64,000 bases of DNA from JAHZKN01 sp965250205 (GCA_965250205.1 CBDFNK010000022.1:186001-250000), one strand, 5' to 3'; counted from the stretch's first letter, positions 8,709 through 18,876 are shown. Notes: generated by a model not told the origin, from the sequence alone. Numbers and translations are program-made.

Positions 8709-10388
8709 ATGACCATGCAATCGGGAGCGTCACTGAAGATCGCGCTTGCACAGTTGAATCCGTGCGTGGGCGATCTTTCCGGCAACCTGAAAAAGGCGCG
8801 CGCTGCAATTGACGAGGCGGCCTCGAAAGGGGCTGACCTGGTCGTCTTTCCGGAATTGTTTATCACTGGCTATCCGCCGGAAGACCTCGTTTTGAAGCCT
8901 GCTTTTCAAAGTGCAGCGCGCACCGCGCTTGAAGGTCTTGCCAAAGATATCGAAGAGGGCCCCGGCGTTTTGATGGGCACAATCTGGGTTGAGGAGGACA
9001 AGCTCTATAACGCAGTCGCTCTCCTCAACGGCGGACAAATCGAAACTCTCCGCTACAAGGTCGCGTTACCCAACTACGGCGTCTTTGATGAAAAGCGGGT
9101 ATTTGCCAAAGGACCGATGCCGGGCCCGATCCCGTTTCGCGGTCTCAAAATTGGGGTGCCAATTTGTGAAGATATATGGCGCGACGATGTCACCGAGTGT
9201 CTGGAAGAGACTGGCGCAGAGTTGCTGCTGGTGCCCAATGGGTCACCGTTTGATTGGAAAAAGCCGGATGTGCGTTTGAACGTTGCGCTGTCTCGTGTCA
9301 CCAAAACCGGCTTGCCGCTTGCTTACATCAACCAGGTGGGTGGGCAAGATGAGTTGGTGTTTGATGGTGCATCATTTGTGGTCAACGCTGATCATAAACT
9401 TGCCGTCCAGAGCCCAGCGTGGCGCGAAGTGCTGACCATCACAGACTGGCACAAGGGTGACGATGATAGGTGGCAGTGTGCAAGTAAGACGTTGGCAAAA
9501 CTACCAAGCGGCGACGCGGCGGCCTATCAGGCGTGTGTGCTCGGCGTTAAAGACTATGTTGAGAAAAACGGCTTTCCGAGCGTTGTGCTTGGTTTGTCCG
9601 GCGGCATTGATTCAGCCCTTGTCGCGGCAATCGCTACGGACGCGCTGGGGGCGGATCGGGTTCACGCTGTCATGCTGCCCTATCACTACACGTCAAAAGC
9701 CAGCTTAGCGGACGCATCCAAGACTGCCGAAAATTTAAACCTACGCTATGACACGATCGAGATTGCTTCTGCCGTGGCGGGTATTGAAACGTCGCTGTCG
9801 GATATCTTCAAGGGTCACAAGGCGGACGTCACGGAAGAGAATATTCAAAGCCGGTTGCGCGGTGTTCTATTGATGGCCATTTCCAACAAGCTTGGATCAA
9901 TGCTGCTCACCACCGGTAATAAGTCAGAGATGTCTGTTGGCTACGCAACGCTTTACGGCGATATGAACGGTGGGTTTAACCCGATCAAAGACCTCTACAA
10001 AACCGAGGTCTATCGCCTGTCGGAGTGGCGTAACGCCAACATGCCGGAGGATGGTCTTGGGCCTGAGGGCATTGTGATTGCGCCGAATATTCTGACAAAA
10101 GCGCCCACGGCAGAGCTGAAGGACAATCAAACCGATCAGGACTCGTTACCGCCCTATGACGTCTTGGATGCGATCCTGACCGGGTTGGTCGAAGACGAAG
10201 CCTCTGTTGCTGAGATTGAAACACGTGGGATTGATCGCGAAACGATCTTAAAAATTGAGCATCTGCTTTATATTTCTGAATACAAGCGCCGACAGGCGGC
10301 ACCTGGTATTAAAATTTCAGCGCGCAATTTTGGTCGTGATCGCCGTTATCCGATCACGAACCGCTTTCGTGAGCGCCATCTCACCTAA
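8709..10388 (+). CDS. nadE: glutamine-dependent NAD+ synthetase
   Basis: A two-domain enzyme of 559 residues making NAD from deamido-NAD, ATP and glutamine. The N-terminal nitrilase-type amidase domain shows the Glu (FPELFITGYPPEDL), Lys (YKVALPNYGVF) and Cys (GVPICEDIW) triad. The C-terminal synthetase domain has the ATP loop LSGGIDSALVAA and TTGNKSEMSVGY. The start is uncertain between 8709, 8715 and an upstream ATG at 8670 that would overlap the DAHP synthase gene; 8709 is preferred because the similarity begins just after it. The two genes are almost contiguous and probably cotranscribed. Confidence 0.93.
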   Translation: MTMQSGASLKIALAQLNPCVGDLSGNLKKARAAIDEAASKGADLVVFPELFITGYPPEDLVLKPAFQSAARTALEGLAKDIEEGPGVLMGTIWVEEDKLYNAVALLNGGQIETLRYKVALPNYGVFDEKRVFAKGPMPGPIPFRGLKIGVPICEDIWRDDVTECLEETGAELLLVPNGSPFDWKKPDVRLNVALSRVTKTGLPLAYINQVGGQDELVFDGASFVVNADHKLAVQSPAWREVLTITDWHKGDDDRWQCASKTLAKLPSGDAAAYQACVLGVKDYVEKNGFPSVVLGLSGGIDSALVAAIATDALGADRVHAVMLPYHYTSKASLADASKTAENLNLRYDTIEIASAVAGIETSLSDIFKGHKADVTEENIQSRLRGVLLMAISNKLGSMLLTTGNKSEMSVGYATLYGDMNGGFNPIKDLYKTEVYRLSEWRNANMPEDGLGPEGIVIAPNILTKAPTAELKDNQTDQDSLPPYDVLDAILTGLVEDEASVAEIETRGIDRETILKIEHLLYISEYKRRQAAPGIKISARNFGRDRRYPITNRFRERHLT

Positions 10389-10473
10389 TTTCTGGTTCGC
10401 CGCTGCATCCCCTTGCGTTCCTGCTTGGCGCGGTTAGGGTGGCGCCGACTTTCAACGAGAGCCCCGACATACC

Positions 10474-11844
10474 ATGGCACCAAAAACGCGCTTTGCGCCG
10501 TCTCCCACTGGCCTCATACATATCGGCAACGCCCGCACCGCAATTTTGAATTATCTCTATGCCCTGAAGCATGGTGGTGAATTTTTGCTGCGGATGGATG
10601 ACACCGACCAAGAGCGTTCAAAACCCGAATTCGCTGATGCAATTGAGCGGGATTTGTCGTGGCTAGGCATCACATGGGATCAGTTGGAGCGCCAGTCTGA
10701 TCGCATCACGCGCTATCAAGACATGGCCGACAAACTGAAAGCGGAGGGACGTCTTTATCCCTGTTATGAAACCGCAGATGAGTTGGACCGCAAACGCAAA
10801 CGCCAGTTGGCACGTGGTCTGCCGCCAATCTATGACCGCAAGGCGCTCAGCCTTAGTGACGACGAGGTTGCCAAGTTTAAAGCGGATGGGCGTAGCCCGC
10901 ACTGGCGCTTTCGGCTGGCTAACACCGAGGGAGACGGTTCCCTACAACCGGTTTCAACCCATGTCACCTGGGATGATGTCATTCGGGGCGATCAAACGGT
11001 GGATGTTGGGTCACTTTCAGACCCAGTTCTGATCCGGGGTGATGGAACGTTTCTATACACACTGACCAGCGTCATTGATGATTGGGACTTGGCGGTGAGC
11101 CATATTATTCGTGGCGATGACCACATCACCAACACCGGTGTTCAGGTGCAGCTGTTTGAGGCCCTTGGCGCGCCGGTGCCTGCGTTTGGTCATCACAGCC
11201 TGTTGACGGCTGCTGACGGTAAGGCGCTCTCAAAGCGGCTTGGTTCGTTGTCACTTGAGAATATGCGTGAACAAGGTTTGGAAGCGATGGCAGTTGTGAG
11301 TCATGCAGCCTTGATCGGAACCTCGGATGCAATTGAACCGCATAAAACCATGGCAAGTCTTGCCGGGCTCTTTGATGTCGGAAAAATATCAACTGCGCCT
11401 GGGCGTTTTTCAGAAGAAGAATTGAAGGGCCTCAACGCAAAATTGCTGCACAAATTTGACTATGTTGACGTTACAGAGCGCTTGAGCACCTTGGGTGTCA
11501 ATGATGCACAAGCTTTTTGGGACGTGGTGCACGGCAACTTGGAATTGCTCAGCGATGCCACGTTGTGGTGGGATGTTGTTGAAGGCCCGATTGTACCAAA
11601 AGTCGAGGATGCAGCATTTCTGAAATCTGCTGCTGAATTGTTGCCTGAAGGCCTGTTCGATGACACCACCTGGAAAACCTGGACAGGTGCCGTCAAAGAG
11701 GCAACAGGGGCCAAAGGCAAAGCCTTGTTCCATCCCCTGCGCCTGGCGCTGACAGGGCAGGGCTCGGGTCCGGAGATGAAGCAGCTGCTGGTGTTGATTG
11801 GCCGCGATAAAACCTTGCAACGGCTTCATGGTGAAACGGCTTAG
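10474..11844 (+). CDS. gltX: glutamyl-tRNA synthetase
   Basis: A 456-residue class I aminoacyl-tRNA synthetase. The HIGH-type motif is SPTGLIHIGNARTA and the KMSKS-type motif is KALSKRLG. Between them lie the DRKAL and DWDLAVSHIIRGDDH blocks typical of GluRS. Alphaproteobacteria commonly carry two GltX copies, one charging tRNA-Gln for later amidation, and sequence alone does not tell which this is. The gene converges on the DUF2865 gene with 33 bp between stops and no clear terminator. Confidence 0.93.
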   Translation: MAPKTRFAPSPTGLIHIGNARTAILNYLYALKHGGEFLLRMDDTDQERSKPEFADAIERDLSWLGITWDQLERQSDRITRYQDMADKLKAEGRLYPCYETADELDRKRKRQLARGLPPIYDRKALSLSDDEVAKFKADGRSPHWRFRLANTEGDGSLQPVSTHVTWDDVIRGDQTVDVGSLSDPVLIRGDGTFLYTLTSVIDDWDLAVSHIIRGDDHITNTGVQVQLFEALGAPVPAFGHHSLLTAADGKALSKRLGSLSLENMREQGLEAMAVVSHAALIGTSDAIEPHKTMASLAGLFDVGKISTAPGRFSEEELKGLNAKLLHKFDYVDVTERLSTLGVNDAQAFWDVVHGNLELLSDATLWWDVVEGPIVPKVEDAAFLKSAAELLPEGLFDDTTWKTWTGAVKEATGAKGKALFHPLRLALTGQGSGPEMKQLLVLIGRDKTLQRLHGETA

Positions 11845-11877
11845 CGCAGAATTCTGAGAGAATAGCCCGCGGCACGT

Positions 11878-12939
11878 TTAGCGCGGCTGAGTTTGTGCGT
11901 TCCAACCTTCAGCAATCGCCGGTCCTTGGCGACCACGTGGGCTTTGTGGTGCGAGTTCTGAGCGCTGCACAGCATCAGGACTACTCGCATTGGCTTGGTA
12001 TTCTGCAGCCTTGCACGAGCATCCCTTGACGTATTCCTTGCGATAGCGAAACGCGGTTTTGAGTTCAGTGTAGAGCTGGCGAGTTTGTGTCGATACCATC
12101 TGTTCAACCGCGCTACCTGGATTTTGATAGTAGAATAACTGGGCAGGAGCGGCGCATTTGGACTGGCAGCGCTCGGCGTCGCGCTGGAAGTGATTAGGCA
12201 ATGTGGAAAAGCTGATCGGGAAGTAATAGCCATCGCACATGCGCACGCACAGTGTGCGATACGTGGCGTAGGGCAGGGCTGAGTTATACTGACCGAAGGC
12301 ACCGTTATTTCCGCCGCGGCTCTCTTCGTCCTGCCACAATGAGGAAAATGGATTTTGATCGCGGCGACGGGCTTGGCGGATATAGTTGTCGCCACAGCCG
12401 TTGCGCGCCAACGCACGGATAATATCATCTTGATAGGAGCGCCCGCTTGAAGAGTTGATCTGATCAAGCTGCGATTCCAGTTTGGCAAGGTTGCGCTTGC
12501 TGGCCTGGCGCGCGTTTGCCATTTGAATGCAGCGCTTGGTACGCTTTAGCGTTTTGGAAAACAGGAAATAGCTATAGCAGTTCTTGCGTTCGAGATTGAC
12601 TTTGGACTGTTGCATGGCGCGGCGTGCATCGCGGATCTGGGCGCTGATCGCGGGGATCTGATCACGGCCACGATTGGCGTTCTTGCTCTCGTTGACAAGG
12701 CGTTGCTCAAGCTGAAGGCAGATGTCGCCTTTCGGTGCCCAGCCCCGCGGATCATCAGAATCTAGGCCGCGTGGTTGCGGGCGAGGTCGAGGCTTGGCTT
12801 GGGTCGACCATGGCCACTGGATGCCTTGTGCCAGAAGTGTTGGTGGTGCACTCATGGTGACGACTGCAAGAATGGCTGCGGTCAGCGGGAGTGTCAGCAG
12901 CGGCCGCCGATTTTTTATGGGCGTCACCACGCGCGGCAT
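11878..12939 (-). CDS. DUF2865 exported protein
   Basis: A 353-residue protein of a family recalled from Hyphomicrobiales with no known function. The ATG at 12939 is preferred to a TTG at 12975 because it gives a clean signal peptide (basic NRR, then the LPLTAAILAVV core, cut near LLAQ). A helical middle part rich in Lys, Arg and Gln is followed by the conserved cysteine-rich domain: TLCVRMCDGYYFPISFS, CQSKCAAPAQLFYY and KGCSCKAAEY. The cysteines suggest disulphides in the periplasm. The last 30 residues are low complexity. Confidence 0.75.
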   Translation of the reverse strand: MPRVVTPIKNRRPLLTLPLTAAILAVVTMSAPPTLLAQGIQWPWSTQAKPRPRPQPRGLDSDDPRGWAPKGDICLQLEQRLVNESKNANRGRDQIPAISAQIRDARRAMQQSKVNLERKNCYSYFLFSKTLKRTKRCIQMANARQASKRNLAKLESQLDQINSSSGRSYQDDIIRALARNGCGDNYIRQARRRDQNPFSSLWQDEESRGGNNGAFGQYNSALPYATYRTLCVRMCDGYYFPISFSTLPNHFQRDAERCQSKCAAPAQLFYYQNPGSAVEQMVSTQTRQLYTELKTAFRYRKEYVKGCSCKAAEYQANASSPDAVQRSELAPQSPRGRQGPAIAEGWNAQTQPR

Positions 12940-13337
12940 ACTTGGGCTTTTGATCTGTTTTGACAGACGGTCCAACTGAGCTTTCCAACGTCAACAAAGG
13001 GTGCGGCCCCAATGGTTTAGGGCCCCAAGTCCGGGCACTATGTCGATGCTCGCTTAGGTGGTCAATGCGGAGCAAATGCGGCATCGGGCCGAGGCGTGGT
13101 TTTATGTGGGTAAAAGGCGTCGATTTCCGGGCGCTAAGGCGTGTTACAGGCTCGCAGCTCCCGGCTTGACCCAGCTTGGGTCCCGCCGCATAACCCAAAT
13201 CATCACGTTGACGCGACATGCGGTTGAACGGGGTTCGTTAAAATGAGCGTTGGTGGCATGGACCTTGGCAGGGTTCTGCCACTTTTTCTATCGATGACAC
13301 ACGCATTTTGAGTGCGCGGTCGGGTAAGGGGATTTTC
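12940..13337. other. intergenic region, DUF2865 / cysS
   Basis: About 400 bp between the divergent DUF2865 and cysS genes. It contains a short palindrome GACCCA-gct-TGGGTC near 13166-13180 and the AAGGGG ribosome site at 13326 for cysS. Short open frames on both strands here lack ribosome sites and look like noise. Confidence 0.5.
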
Positions 13338-14834
13338 GTGGCAAGCACCACCCACAATTTGCAGCTCTATAATACGCTCGCCCGCGAAAAAGCGCTGTTT
13401 GAGCCGCTCGATCCTAAAAACGTCAGACTCTATGTCTGCGGGCCCACGGTTTATGATTTTGCCCACATCGGCAACGCGCGACCGGTGATTGTGTTTGATG
13501 TGCTGTTTCGTTTGCTGCGCCATTTCTACGACACTGAGCATGTCACCTATGTGCGCAACATCACTGACGTTGATGACAAGATCAATGCGCGCGCGCTTCG
13601 CGACTTTCCAGATTTGCCGCTCAATGATGCCATCGCCAAAGTCACCAAGAAAACAGCGGATCAATTTCACGCCGACGTGGCAGCCCTTGGTTGCTTGAAG
13701 CCAAATGTTGAACCGCGCGCGACCGACAATATTGGGCAGATGCAGGATATGATCACGGCGCTGATCGCCAACGGTCATGCCTATGCCGCTGAAGGCGAAG
13801 TTTTGTTTGATACCGCCTCGATGGCTGACTACGGCCAGCTCTCCAAACGCAATTTGGAAGAGCAGCAGGCTGGTGCCCGTATTGAAGTTGAGGCGCACAA
13901 ACGCAACGCTGCAGATTTCGTGCTTTGGAAGGCCTCAAGCGAAACAGAACCGGGATGGGAGAGCCCCTGGGGGCGTGGTCGCCCGGGCTGGCATATTGAA
14001 TGTTCTGCCATGTCCAATCGCTACTTGTGGGAGGAGGTTGCAGACAAACTGTCGGACGCGGCCAAAGCACACGCCTACCAGTTTGACATTCATGGCGGTG
14101 GCTTGGATCTCATCTTCCCACATCATGAAAACGAAATAGCTCAATCAAGATGCGCGCATGGCTCGGGTGCGATGGCGCGGGTGTGGATGCACAACGGCTT
14201 TTTGCAGGTCGAAGGTGAAAAGATGTCCAAATCTCTGGGCAACTTCATCACCATCAATGAGCTTCTCAATGAATGGCCGGGAGAGGTCGTGCGGCTCAAT
14301 ATGCTTCAGACACATTACAGGCAACCAATCGATTGGACCGCGGGCAGTTGCCATGAAGCATCTCTCGCCCTTGTTAAATTTAGTCGCTTACTTCGCAATT
14401 CGCAACACGAAGCATGGCAACCACAATCCGATTATTTGGATCCAGCGTTTCTCGAGGCGCTGTGCAACGACCTTAATACACATGCGGCAATCGCCGTACT
14501 CCACAAGATTCATGCTGATTTCTCAAAGACATCAGAGGCGGATAAATCTCAGCAGGATAGACTTGATGCCCTACACAATGGACTTGAACTGTTGGGGTTA
14601 AGTAATATTGCCGGTTTTGAACCTCGGTTAGTTGAGTTCAAGAGACAAGAAGCAAATGTTTGCGAAGAAGAGGTTGAAAAACTAATTGCAGCCCGCCATG
14701 CCGCCCGCACCGCCAAAGACTGGGCCGAGGGGGATCGCATCCGCGATGAGCTTTTAAAGATGGGTATTCAACTCAAAGATGCCAAGAACCCTGAAACAGG
14801 TGAGATTGAGACGACGTGGGAGGTCAAACGCTAG
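13338..14834 (+). CDS. cysS: cysteinyl-tRNA synthetase
   Basis: A 498-residue class I synthetase. The zinc- and substrate-binding YVCGPTVYDFAHIGNAR block contains the HIGH motif, GWHIECSAM and GGGLDLIFPHHENE carry further zinc ligands, and KMSKSLGNF is the KMSKS loop. The GTG at 13338 is chosen because AAGGGG lies about 7 nt upstream; the in-frame TTG at 13308 has no such site. The start codon call is therefore inference. Confidence 0.93.
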   Translation: MASTTHNLQLYNTLAREKALFEPLDPKNVRLYVCGPTVYDFAHIGNARPVIVFDVLFRLLRHFYDTEHVTYVRNITDVDDKINARALRDFPDLPLNDAIAKVTKKTADQFHADVAALGCLKPNVEPRATDNIGQMQDMITALIANGHAYAAEGEVLFDTASMADYGQLSKRNLEEQQAGARIEVEAHKRNAADFVLWKASSETEPGWESPWGRGRPGWHIECSAMSNRYLWEEVADKLSDAAKAHAYQFDIHGGGLDLIFPHHENEIAQSRCAHGSGAMARVWMHNGFLQVEGEKMSKSLGNFITINELLNEWPGEVVRLNMLQTHYRQPIDWTAGSCHEASLALVKFSRLLRNSQHEAWQPQSDYLDPAFLEALCNDLNTHAAIAVLHKIHADFSKTSEADKSQQDRLDALHNGLELLGLSNIAGFEPRLVEFKRQEANVCEEEVEKLIAARHAARTAKDWAEGDRIRDELLKMGIQLKDAKNPETGEIETTWEVKR

Positions 14835-14936
14835 CTGTGGCCCTATGTTTTTAGCCTCGAGGATTGGCGCACGCACGCCGAACCCCAATACCAAGTCAAA
14901 TTCCAGGCCGAATTTCGGATCAAGTTTTAACGCTGT

Positions 14937-14963
14937 TAACGCACTTGGATCGAAAGTGCGTTA
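14937..14963. promoter_or_regulatory. 10-bp perfect inverted repeat upstream of cimA
   Basis: TAACGCACTT at 14937-14946 is exactly complementary to AAGTGCGTTA at 14954-14963 with a 7-nt loop. No T-run follows, so an intrinsic terminator is unlikely. It sits 56 bp before the cimA start and may be an operator or a cysS 3'-end hairpin. Confidence 0.45.
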
Positions 14964-15019
14964 CAACTAGAGCTTAAGCGGTTTAAACGTCCCAACCCCT
15001 TTTTGGAGAGCCACGCCTC

Positions 15020-16636
15020 GTGACCCAGGCTAAGGAACGCCTTTATCTGTTTGACACGACGCTGCGTGATGGTGCGCAGACGACGGGTGTCGACTTTTCT
15101 TTGGAAGAAAAGCGGCGCATTGCCGATGTGCTCGACAACCTTGGTGTTGATTATATTGAGGGCGGCTATCCAGGCGCCAATGCAACGGACACCGCTTTCT
15201 TTGCTGATCGCCCTGACCTGAAGCAAGCCAAGTTCGTGGCTTTCGGGATGACGAAGCGTGCCGGGCGCTCGGTTTCAAATGATTCCGGCCTTCAGGCGCT
15301 ACTGGCATCAAGCTCTGACGCGATCTGCCTTGTCGCCAAAGCATCTGATTATCATGTCCGGGTGGCGCTTGGCATTTCCAATGATGAAAACTTAGCCGTG
15401 ATCTCAGACTCGGTGAAAGCTGTGGTCGCCTCTGGCCGCGAAGCCATGCTTGATTGTGAACACTTCTTTGACGGTTATAAGTCTGACCGCGCCTACGCGA
15501 TTGCGGTTGCAAAAACCGCGTATGAGTCCGGTGCGCGCTGGGTCGTGTTGTGTGATACCAATGGTGGAACGTTGCCACATGAAGTGGCCGATATTGTCGC
15601 CGATGTTTGCAGACACGTGCCCGGTGATCACCTCGGCATCCATACCCACAACGATACCGAAAACGCCGTTGCGAATTCTTTGGCAGCGGTGCGGGCGGGC
15701 TGTAGACAAATCCAAGCCACGCTCAATGGTCTGGGCGAGCGCTGTGGCAATGCCAATATGGCGTCGCTTATTCCGACACTTCTTTTAAAGCCTGAGTTTG
15801 CGGATCAATTTGAAACGGGCATCACGCCAGAACGCTTGCGCACGCTGACCCTTGCAAGCCGCGTCCTGGATGACATCCTCAATCAGTCGCCAGACCGCCA
15901 CGCACCTTACGTGGGGGAAAGCGCCTTTGCGACGAAGGCTGGCATTCATGCTTCGGCCATCCTGAAAGCACCAGAAACCTATGAGCACGTTGCCCCTGAA
16001 TCAGTTGGCAATGAACGACGCCTGTTGGTGTCTAAGCAATCTGGAAAATCGAATTTGCTATCGGCGTTGACACGGCTTGGTCTTGAGACCGATGCCGACG
16101 ACCCGCGCATTGCCATGCTGCTTGATGTTGTCAAAGAGCGCGAGTCGCAGGGCTATAGCTATGAGGCCGCTGAAGCTTCTTTTGAGCTCTTGGCGCGGCG
16201 ACACCTGCGCAATGTGCCTGAATTTTTTACTGTTGATGGTTTTACCGTCACCGTGCAACGCCGCTACAATGCGCGCGGTGACGAAGTCACGGTGTCGAAG
16301 GCGGATGTGAAAGTCTGCATCAACGGCGATAGCGACCCGTTGTGGTCCGTTGCAGAAGGTAATGGCCCTGTGAACGCGTTGGACCGGGCACTTAGAAAAG
16401 ACCTTGGCCGCTATCAAAAGTACATCGAGAACATCGAGTTGGTGGATTATAAGGTGCGCATCCTGACAGGCGGCACCGAAGCGGTGACGCGGGTGCTGAT
16501 CGAAAGCCGCGATGATGTGTCAGGTGAGCGCTGGCAAACCGTTGGCGTGTCACCCAACATCATTGATGCCAGCTTTGAAGCGTTGTTGGATTCCATCAAT
16601 TACAAGCTGATCAAAGATAAAGCCAAAGCGGCCTGA
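15020..16636 (+). CDS. cimA: citramalate synthase
   Basis: A 538-residue member of the isopropylmalate synthase superfamily, TIGR00977-type, condensing acetyl-CoA with pyruvate to (R)-citramalate. This gives threonine-independent 2-oxobutyrate for isoleucine. The N-terminus DTTLRDGAQTTGVDF is characteristic (LeuA has RDGEQ), HTHNDTENAVANS binds the metal, and a C-terminal regulatory domain is present (from about residue 400). The start is a GTG with TGGAGAG upstream. A separate leuA lies at 34 kb, which supports distinct functions. Confidence 0.9.
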   Translation: MTQAKERLYLFDTTLRDGAQTTGVDFSLEEKRRIADVLDNLGVDYIEGGYPGANATDTAFFADRPDLKQAKFVAFGMTKRAGRSVSNDSGLQALLASSSDAICLVAKASDYHVRVALGISNDENLAVISDSVKAVVASGREAMLDCEHFFDGYKSDRAYAIAVAKTAYESGARWVVLCDTNGGTLPHEVADIVADVCRHVPGDHLGIHTHNDTENAVANSLAAVRAGCRQIQATLNGLGERCGNANMASLIPTLLLKPEFADQFETGITPERLRTLTLASRVLDDILNQSPDRHAPYVGESAFATKAGIHASAILKAPETYEHVAPESVGNERRLLVSKQSGKSNLLSALTRLGLETDADDPRIAMLLDVVKERESQGYSYEAAEASFELLARRHLRNVPEFFTVDGFTVTVQRRYNARGDEVTVSKADVKVCINGDSDPLWSVAEGNGPVNALDRALRKDLGRYQKYIENIELVDYKVRILTGGTEAVTRVLIESRDDVSGERWQTVGVSPNIIDASFEALLDSINYKLIKDKAKAA

Positions 16637-16667
16637 GGCCGAACCGGCCGTGCTCTTGCGGCACAGA

Positions 16668-16812
16668 TCTAGAGCATCAAGCCTTTTGTTGTACACAGCC
16701 AAGCTGTTTGCGCGACGCTCTATCTCATGGGCTCTATCCCAAGACTCTATCGCAAGACTGGCGATCAACTTATCTGCTCAAAGTCGAACCCAACTTTTCG
16801 CAGGTTGATCTA
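16668..16812 (-). repeat. dispersed 145-bp repeat, copy A
   Basis: Full-length copy in reverse orientation, filling the gap between the convergent cimA and meaB genes. Read on the minus strand it runs TAGATCAACCTGCG to GATGCTCTAGA. It has two hairpins (GATCAAC/GTTGATC outer pair, then AGAGCGTC pairing near the end) joined by ATAGAG-containing units. Its first three bases are the stop codon of meaB. Confidence 0.8.
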
Positions 16813-17784
16813 GTCGTCTTTTAGCAATTTCTTGGCGGCATCTTCAGGCCGCAATGTGCCATCCAAGACGGCATCGGAGAGCGCGTTCAGTCCCGCAGTG
16901 CTGCCACCCTTAATCCGGCCTGCCACTAGATCTGCTGCAGCGCGTGCAATCAGGTAGCGTGCGCGTTTGCGTCGGCGCTCTGTCTTAGGTGCTGCGCGTA
17001 CTTTGGCACCCACGATTTCTACCGCCTGCATCAGTTCGCCAACGCCTTCGCCAGTTGTTGCGATGGTCTTGAGGACGGGAATTTTATCGCCAGTGCCGGC
17101 CCGGATCGACAACGCGCCGAGCAGTTGATGCATGGTGCGTTCAGCATCCTCGAGGTCCCCCTTGTTGACGACCATAATGTCGGCAATTTCCAGAAGTCCA
17201 GACTTCATGGCCTGGATATCATCACCTAGGCCAGGTGCTGAGATGACAATGCGAATGTCAGCAACTTCTGCAACATCAATTTCGTTTTGTCCGGTGCCGA
17301 CCGTTTCTAAAAGGATGATGTCAAAGCGTCCCGCATCCAAGGCATCAATCACGCGGACAGCTGCTGGCGACAGCCCGCCAAGATAGCCACGGCTTGCTAA
17401 CGAGCGGACATAGACGTCTTTGTCATCAAGGGCCGCTGTCATACGAATGCGATCGCCGAGGATGGCACCGCCAGAGATGGGGCTTGAAGGATCAACGGCG
17501 ATCACTCCGACGCGTTTGTTGATTGAACGCAGGTGTTTGATGATTGCATTGACCAGCGTGGATTTGCCCGCGCCCGGCGGACCGGTGATGCCAAGCACCA
17601 GTGCGTTGCCAAGGTGTGGTTGCATGGCTTGCAAAAGGGCGGGCGCGGTTGGCGATAAGCGCTCCAATTCGGTGACCGCGTGGGCCAGCGCGCGTCGTTC
17701 ACCAGCCAAAACCCGATCAATAACATCGCTTGGGGTTTTGAACGCAGCGCGGTTGTTTTTTGGTTTGGAAGGCGTATTTGCGAC
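16810..17784 (-). CDS. meaB: MeaB-type GTPase, methylmalonyl-CoA mutase chaperone
   Basis: A 324-residue SIMIBI-class G3E GTPase that protects and reloads adenosylcobalamin-dependent methylmalonyl-CoA mutase. The P-loop is GPPGAGKSTLVN, VDPSSPISGGAILGD is the switch region, LLETVGTGQNE carries the second switch and VVNKGD gives nucleotide specificity. The ATG at 17784 is preferred; a TTG at 17832 also lies in frame. The stop codon TAG is formed by the end of repeat copy A, so the natural C-terminus may once have differed slightly. The mutase genes are not in the window. Confidence 0.9.
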   Translation of the reverse strand, partial: VANTPSKPKNNRAAFKTPSDVIDRVLAGERRALAHAVTELERLSPTAPALLQAMQPHLGNALVLGITGPPGAGKSTLVNAIIKHLRSINKRVGVIAVDPSSPISGGAILGDRIRMTAALDDKDVYVRSLASRGYLGGLSPAAVRVIDALDAGRFDIILLETVGTGQNEIDVAEVADIRIVISAPGLGDDIQAMKSGLLEIADIMVVNKGDLEDAERTMHQLLGALSIRAGTGDKIPVLKTIATTGEGVGELMQAVEIVGAKVRAAPKTERRRKRARYLIARAAADLVAGRIKGGSTAGLNALSDAVLDGTLRPEDAAKKLLKDD

Positions 17785-17901
17785 CATAGTGATGGGGATA
17801 CGGGTAAGGGGCGTCCGGCGCAAGGCCGCCAAAGGCCGCTGTCCCCATCCCTGAGATAGAAAAGGCTGGTGGATGGACGTGGGATGACGCCTATCGCGAC
17901 G

Positions 17902-18876
17902 CTAGAACCACAATCCGGGCCAGCGATAGCGTGGGCGCATTTCAATGGGCCCAAATCCAACAAGCGAGACCATCGGTTCTTCAGCAATAATGATCGGGTC
18001 CAGTCTTGGCTGGTCGGCTATCAACATTAGGCGATCAATACGGGCTTGCGTCGTTGGGTGTGATCTCAGCAGTGAAGGGTGAGGCACGCGGCGGGCGGGC
18101 ACTGGGAACATGAGCTCTTCCCAAAAGTGGCCGGTGTGCTGCTCCAGATTGTTGAGCGCGCCTGCAAGGCCGGTAGGATCCCCGGTCAGGGCAGCAGCTT
18201 CCAGATCAGCATCAAATTCGCGCGCTCGAGATAAACCCAATTGCAACAAGCTGGAGGCAAGTGGCGCCAGATAGAGCAACGCAATTAACCACCACGACAC
18301 ATATTGGTGCCCATCGATGGCCGCGATGATGTTCATCAGCGCCAACCCCAGGGCGACATAGGACAGAAACTGCAAAAAGCGCGTTACGATGTCGGCAATA
18401 CCAAGCACCCACAGGTCATTGTTACGGATGTGCGAAATTTCATGGGCCAATACACCTGCAATTTCACGGATGGAGAGGCGACGCAACAAACCCTCCGTAA
18501 TCGCCACGGCAGAGTGTGATGGCGCACCTGCCGCAAACGCATTAATTGTCAGACTAGGAATGACATAAAGGGTTGGGAGATCTGGTAATTCTGCGCGATG
18601 GGCGAGTACGTTCAAGAGTGCGTTGAGTTGATTATCTACGTCAGGCTCAATTTTCTGTGCGCGATAAAGGCGCATCACCGCTTCCGGCGGCAGGTGTGGA
18701 CCCAAAAATACCAGCGCCGTGAGCATAACGAGCGCGCCAACGACGCCAGCCGGTCCCCACATCATCCATGTTGCCAGTGCCAAGATCAGGCCCATTCCGG
18801 TGATCAGCGTGATGGATTGAAGAAAGTTGCGCCGACGATGCTCACTTTGAGCGCGGGTATCGAGCAGAGTATCCAT
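17902..18876 (-). CDS. M48 family zinc metalloprotease (HtpX-like)
   Basis: A 324-residue membrane protease. Two hydrophobic segments near residues 18-60, then the zinc site LAHEISHIRNND (HExxH), two further membrane segments around residues 155-200 and the third ligand in AREFDADLEAA. Layout is that of HtpX/Ste24-type proteases that degrade misfolded membrane proteins. The ATG at 18876 is used; the frame extends to a TTG at 18921. The C-terminal 80 residues vary among relatives. Confidence 0.85.
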   Translation of the reverse strand: MDTLLDTRAQSEHRRRNFLQSITLITGMGLILALATWMMWGPAGVVGALVMLTALVFLGPHLPPEAVMRLYRAQKIEPDVDNQLNALLNVLAHRAELPDLPTLYVIPSLTINAFAAGAPSHSAVAITEGLLRRLSIREIAGVLAHEISHIRNNDLWVLGIADIVTRFLQFLSYVALGLALMNIIAAIDGHQYVSWWLIALLYLAPLASSLLQLGLSRAREFDADLEAAALTGDPTGLAGALNNLEQHTGHFWEELMFPVPARRVPHPSLLRSHPTTQARIDRLMLIADQPRLDPIIIAEEPMVSLVGFGPIEMRPRYRWPGLWF

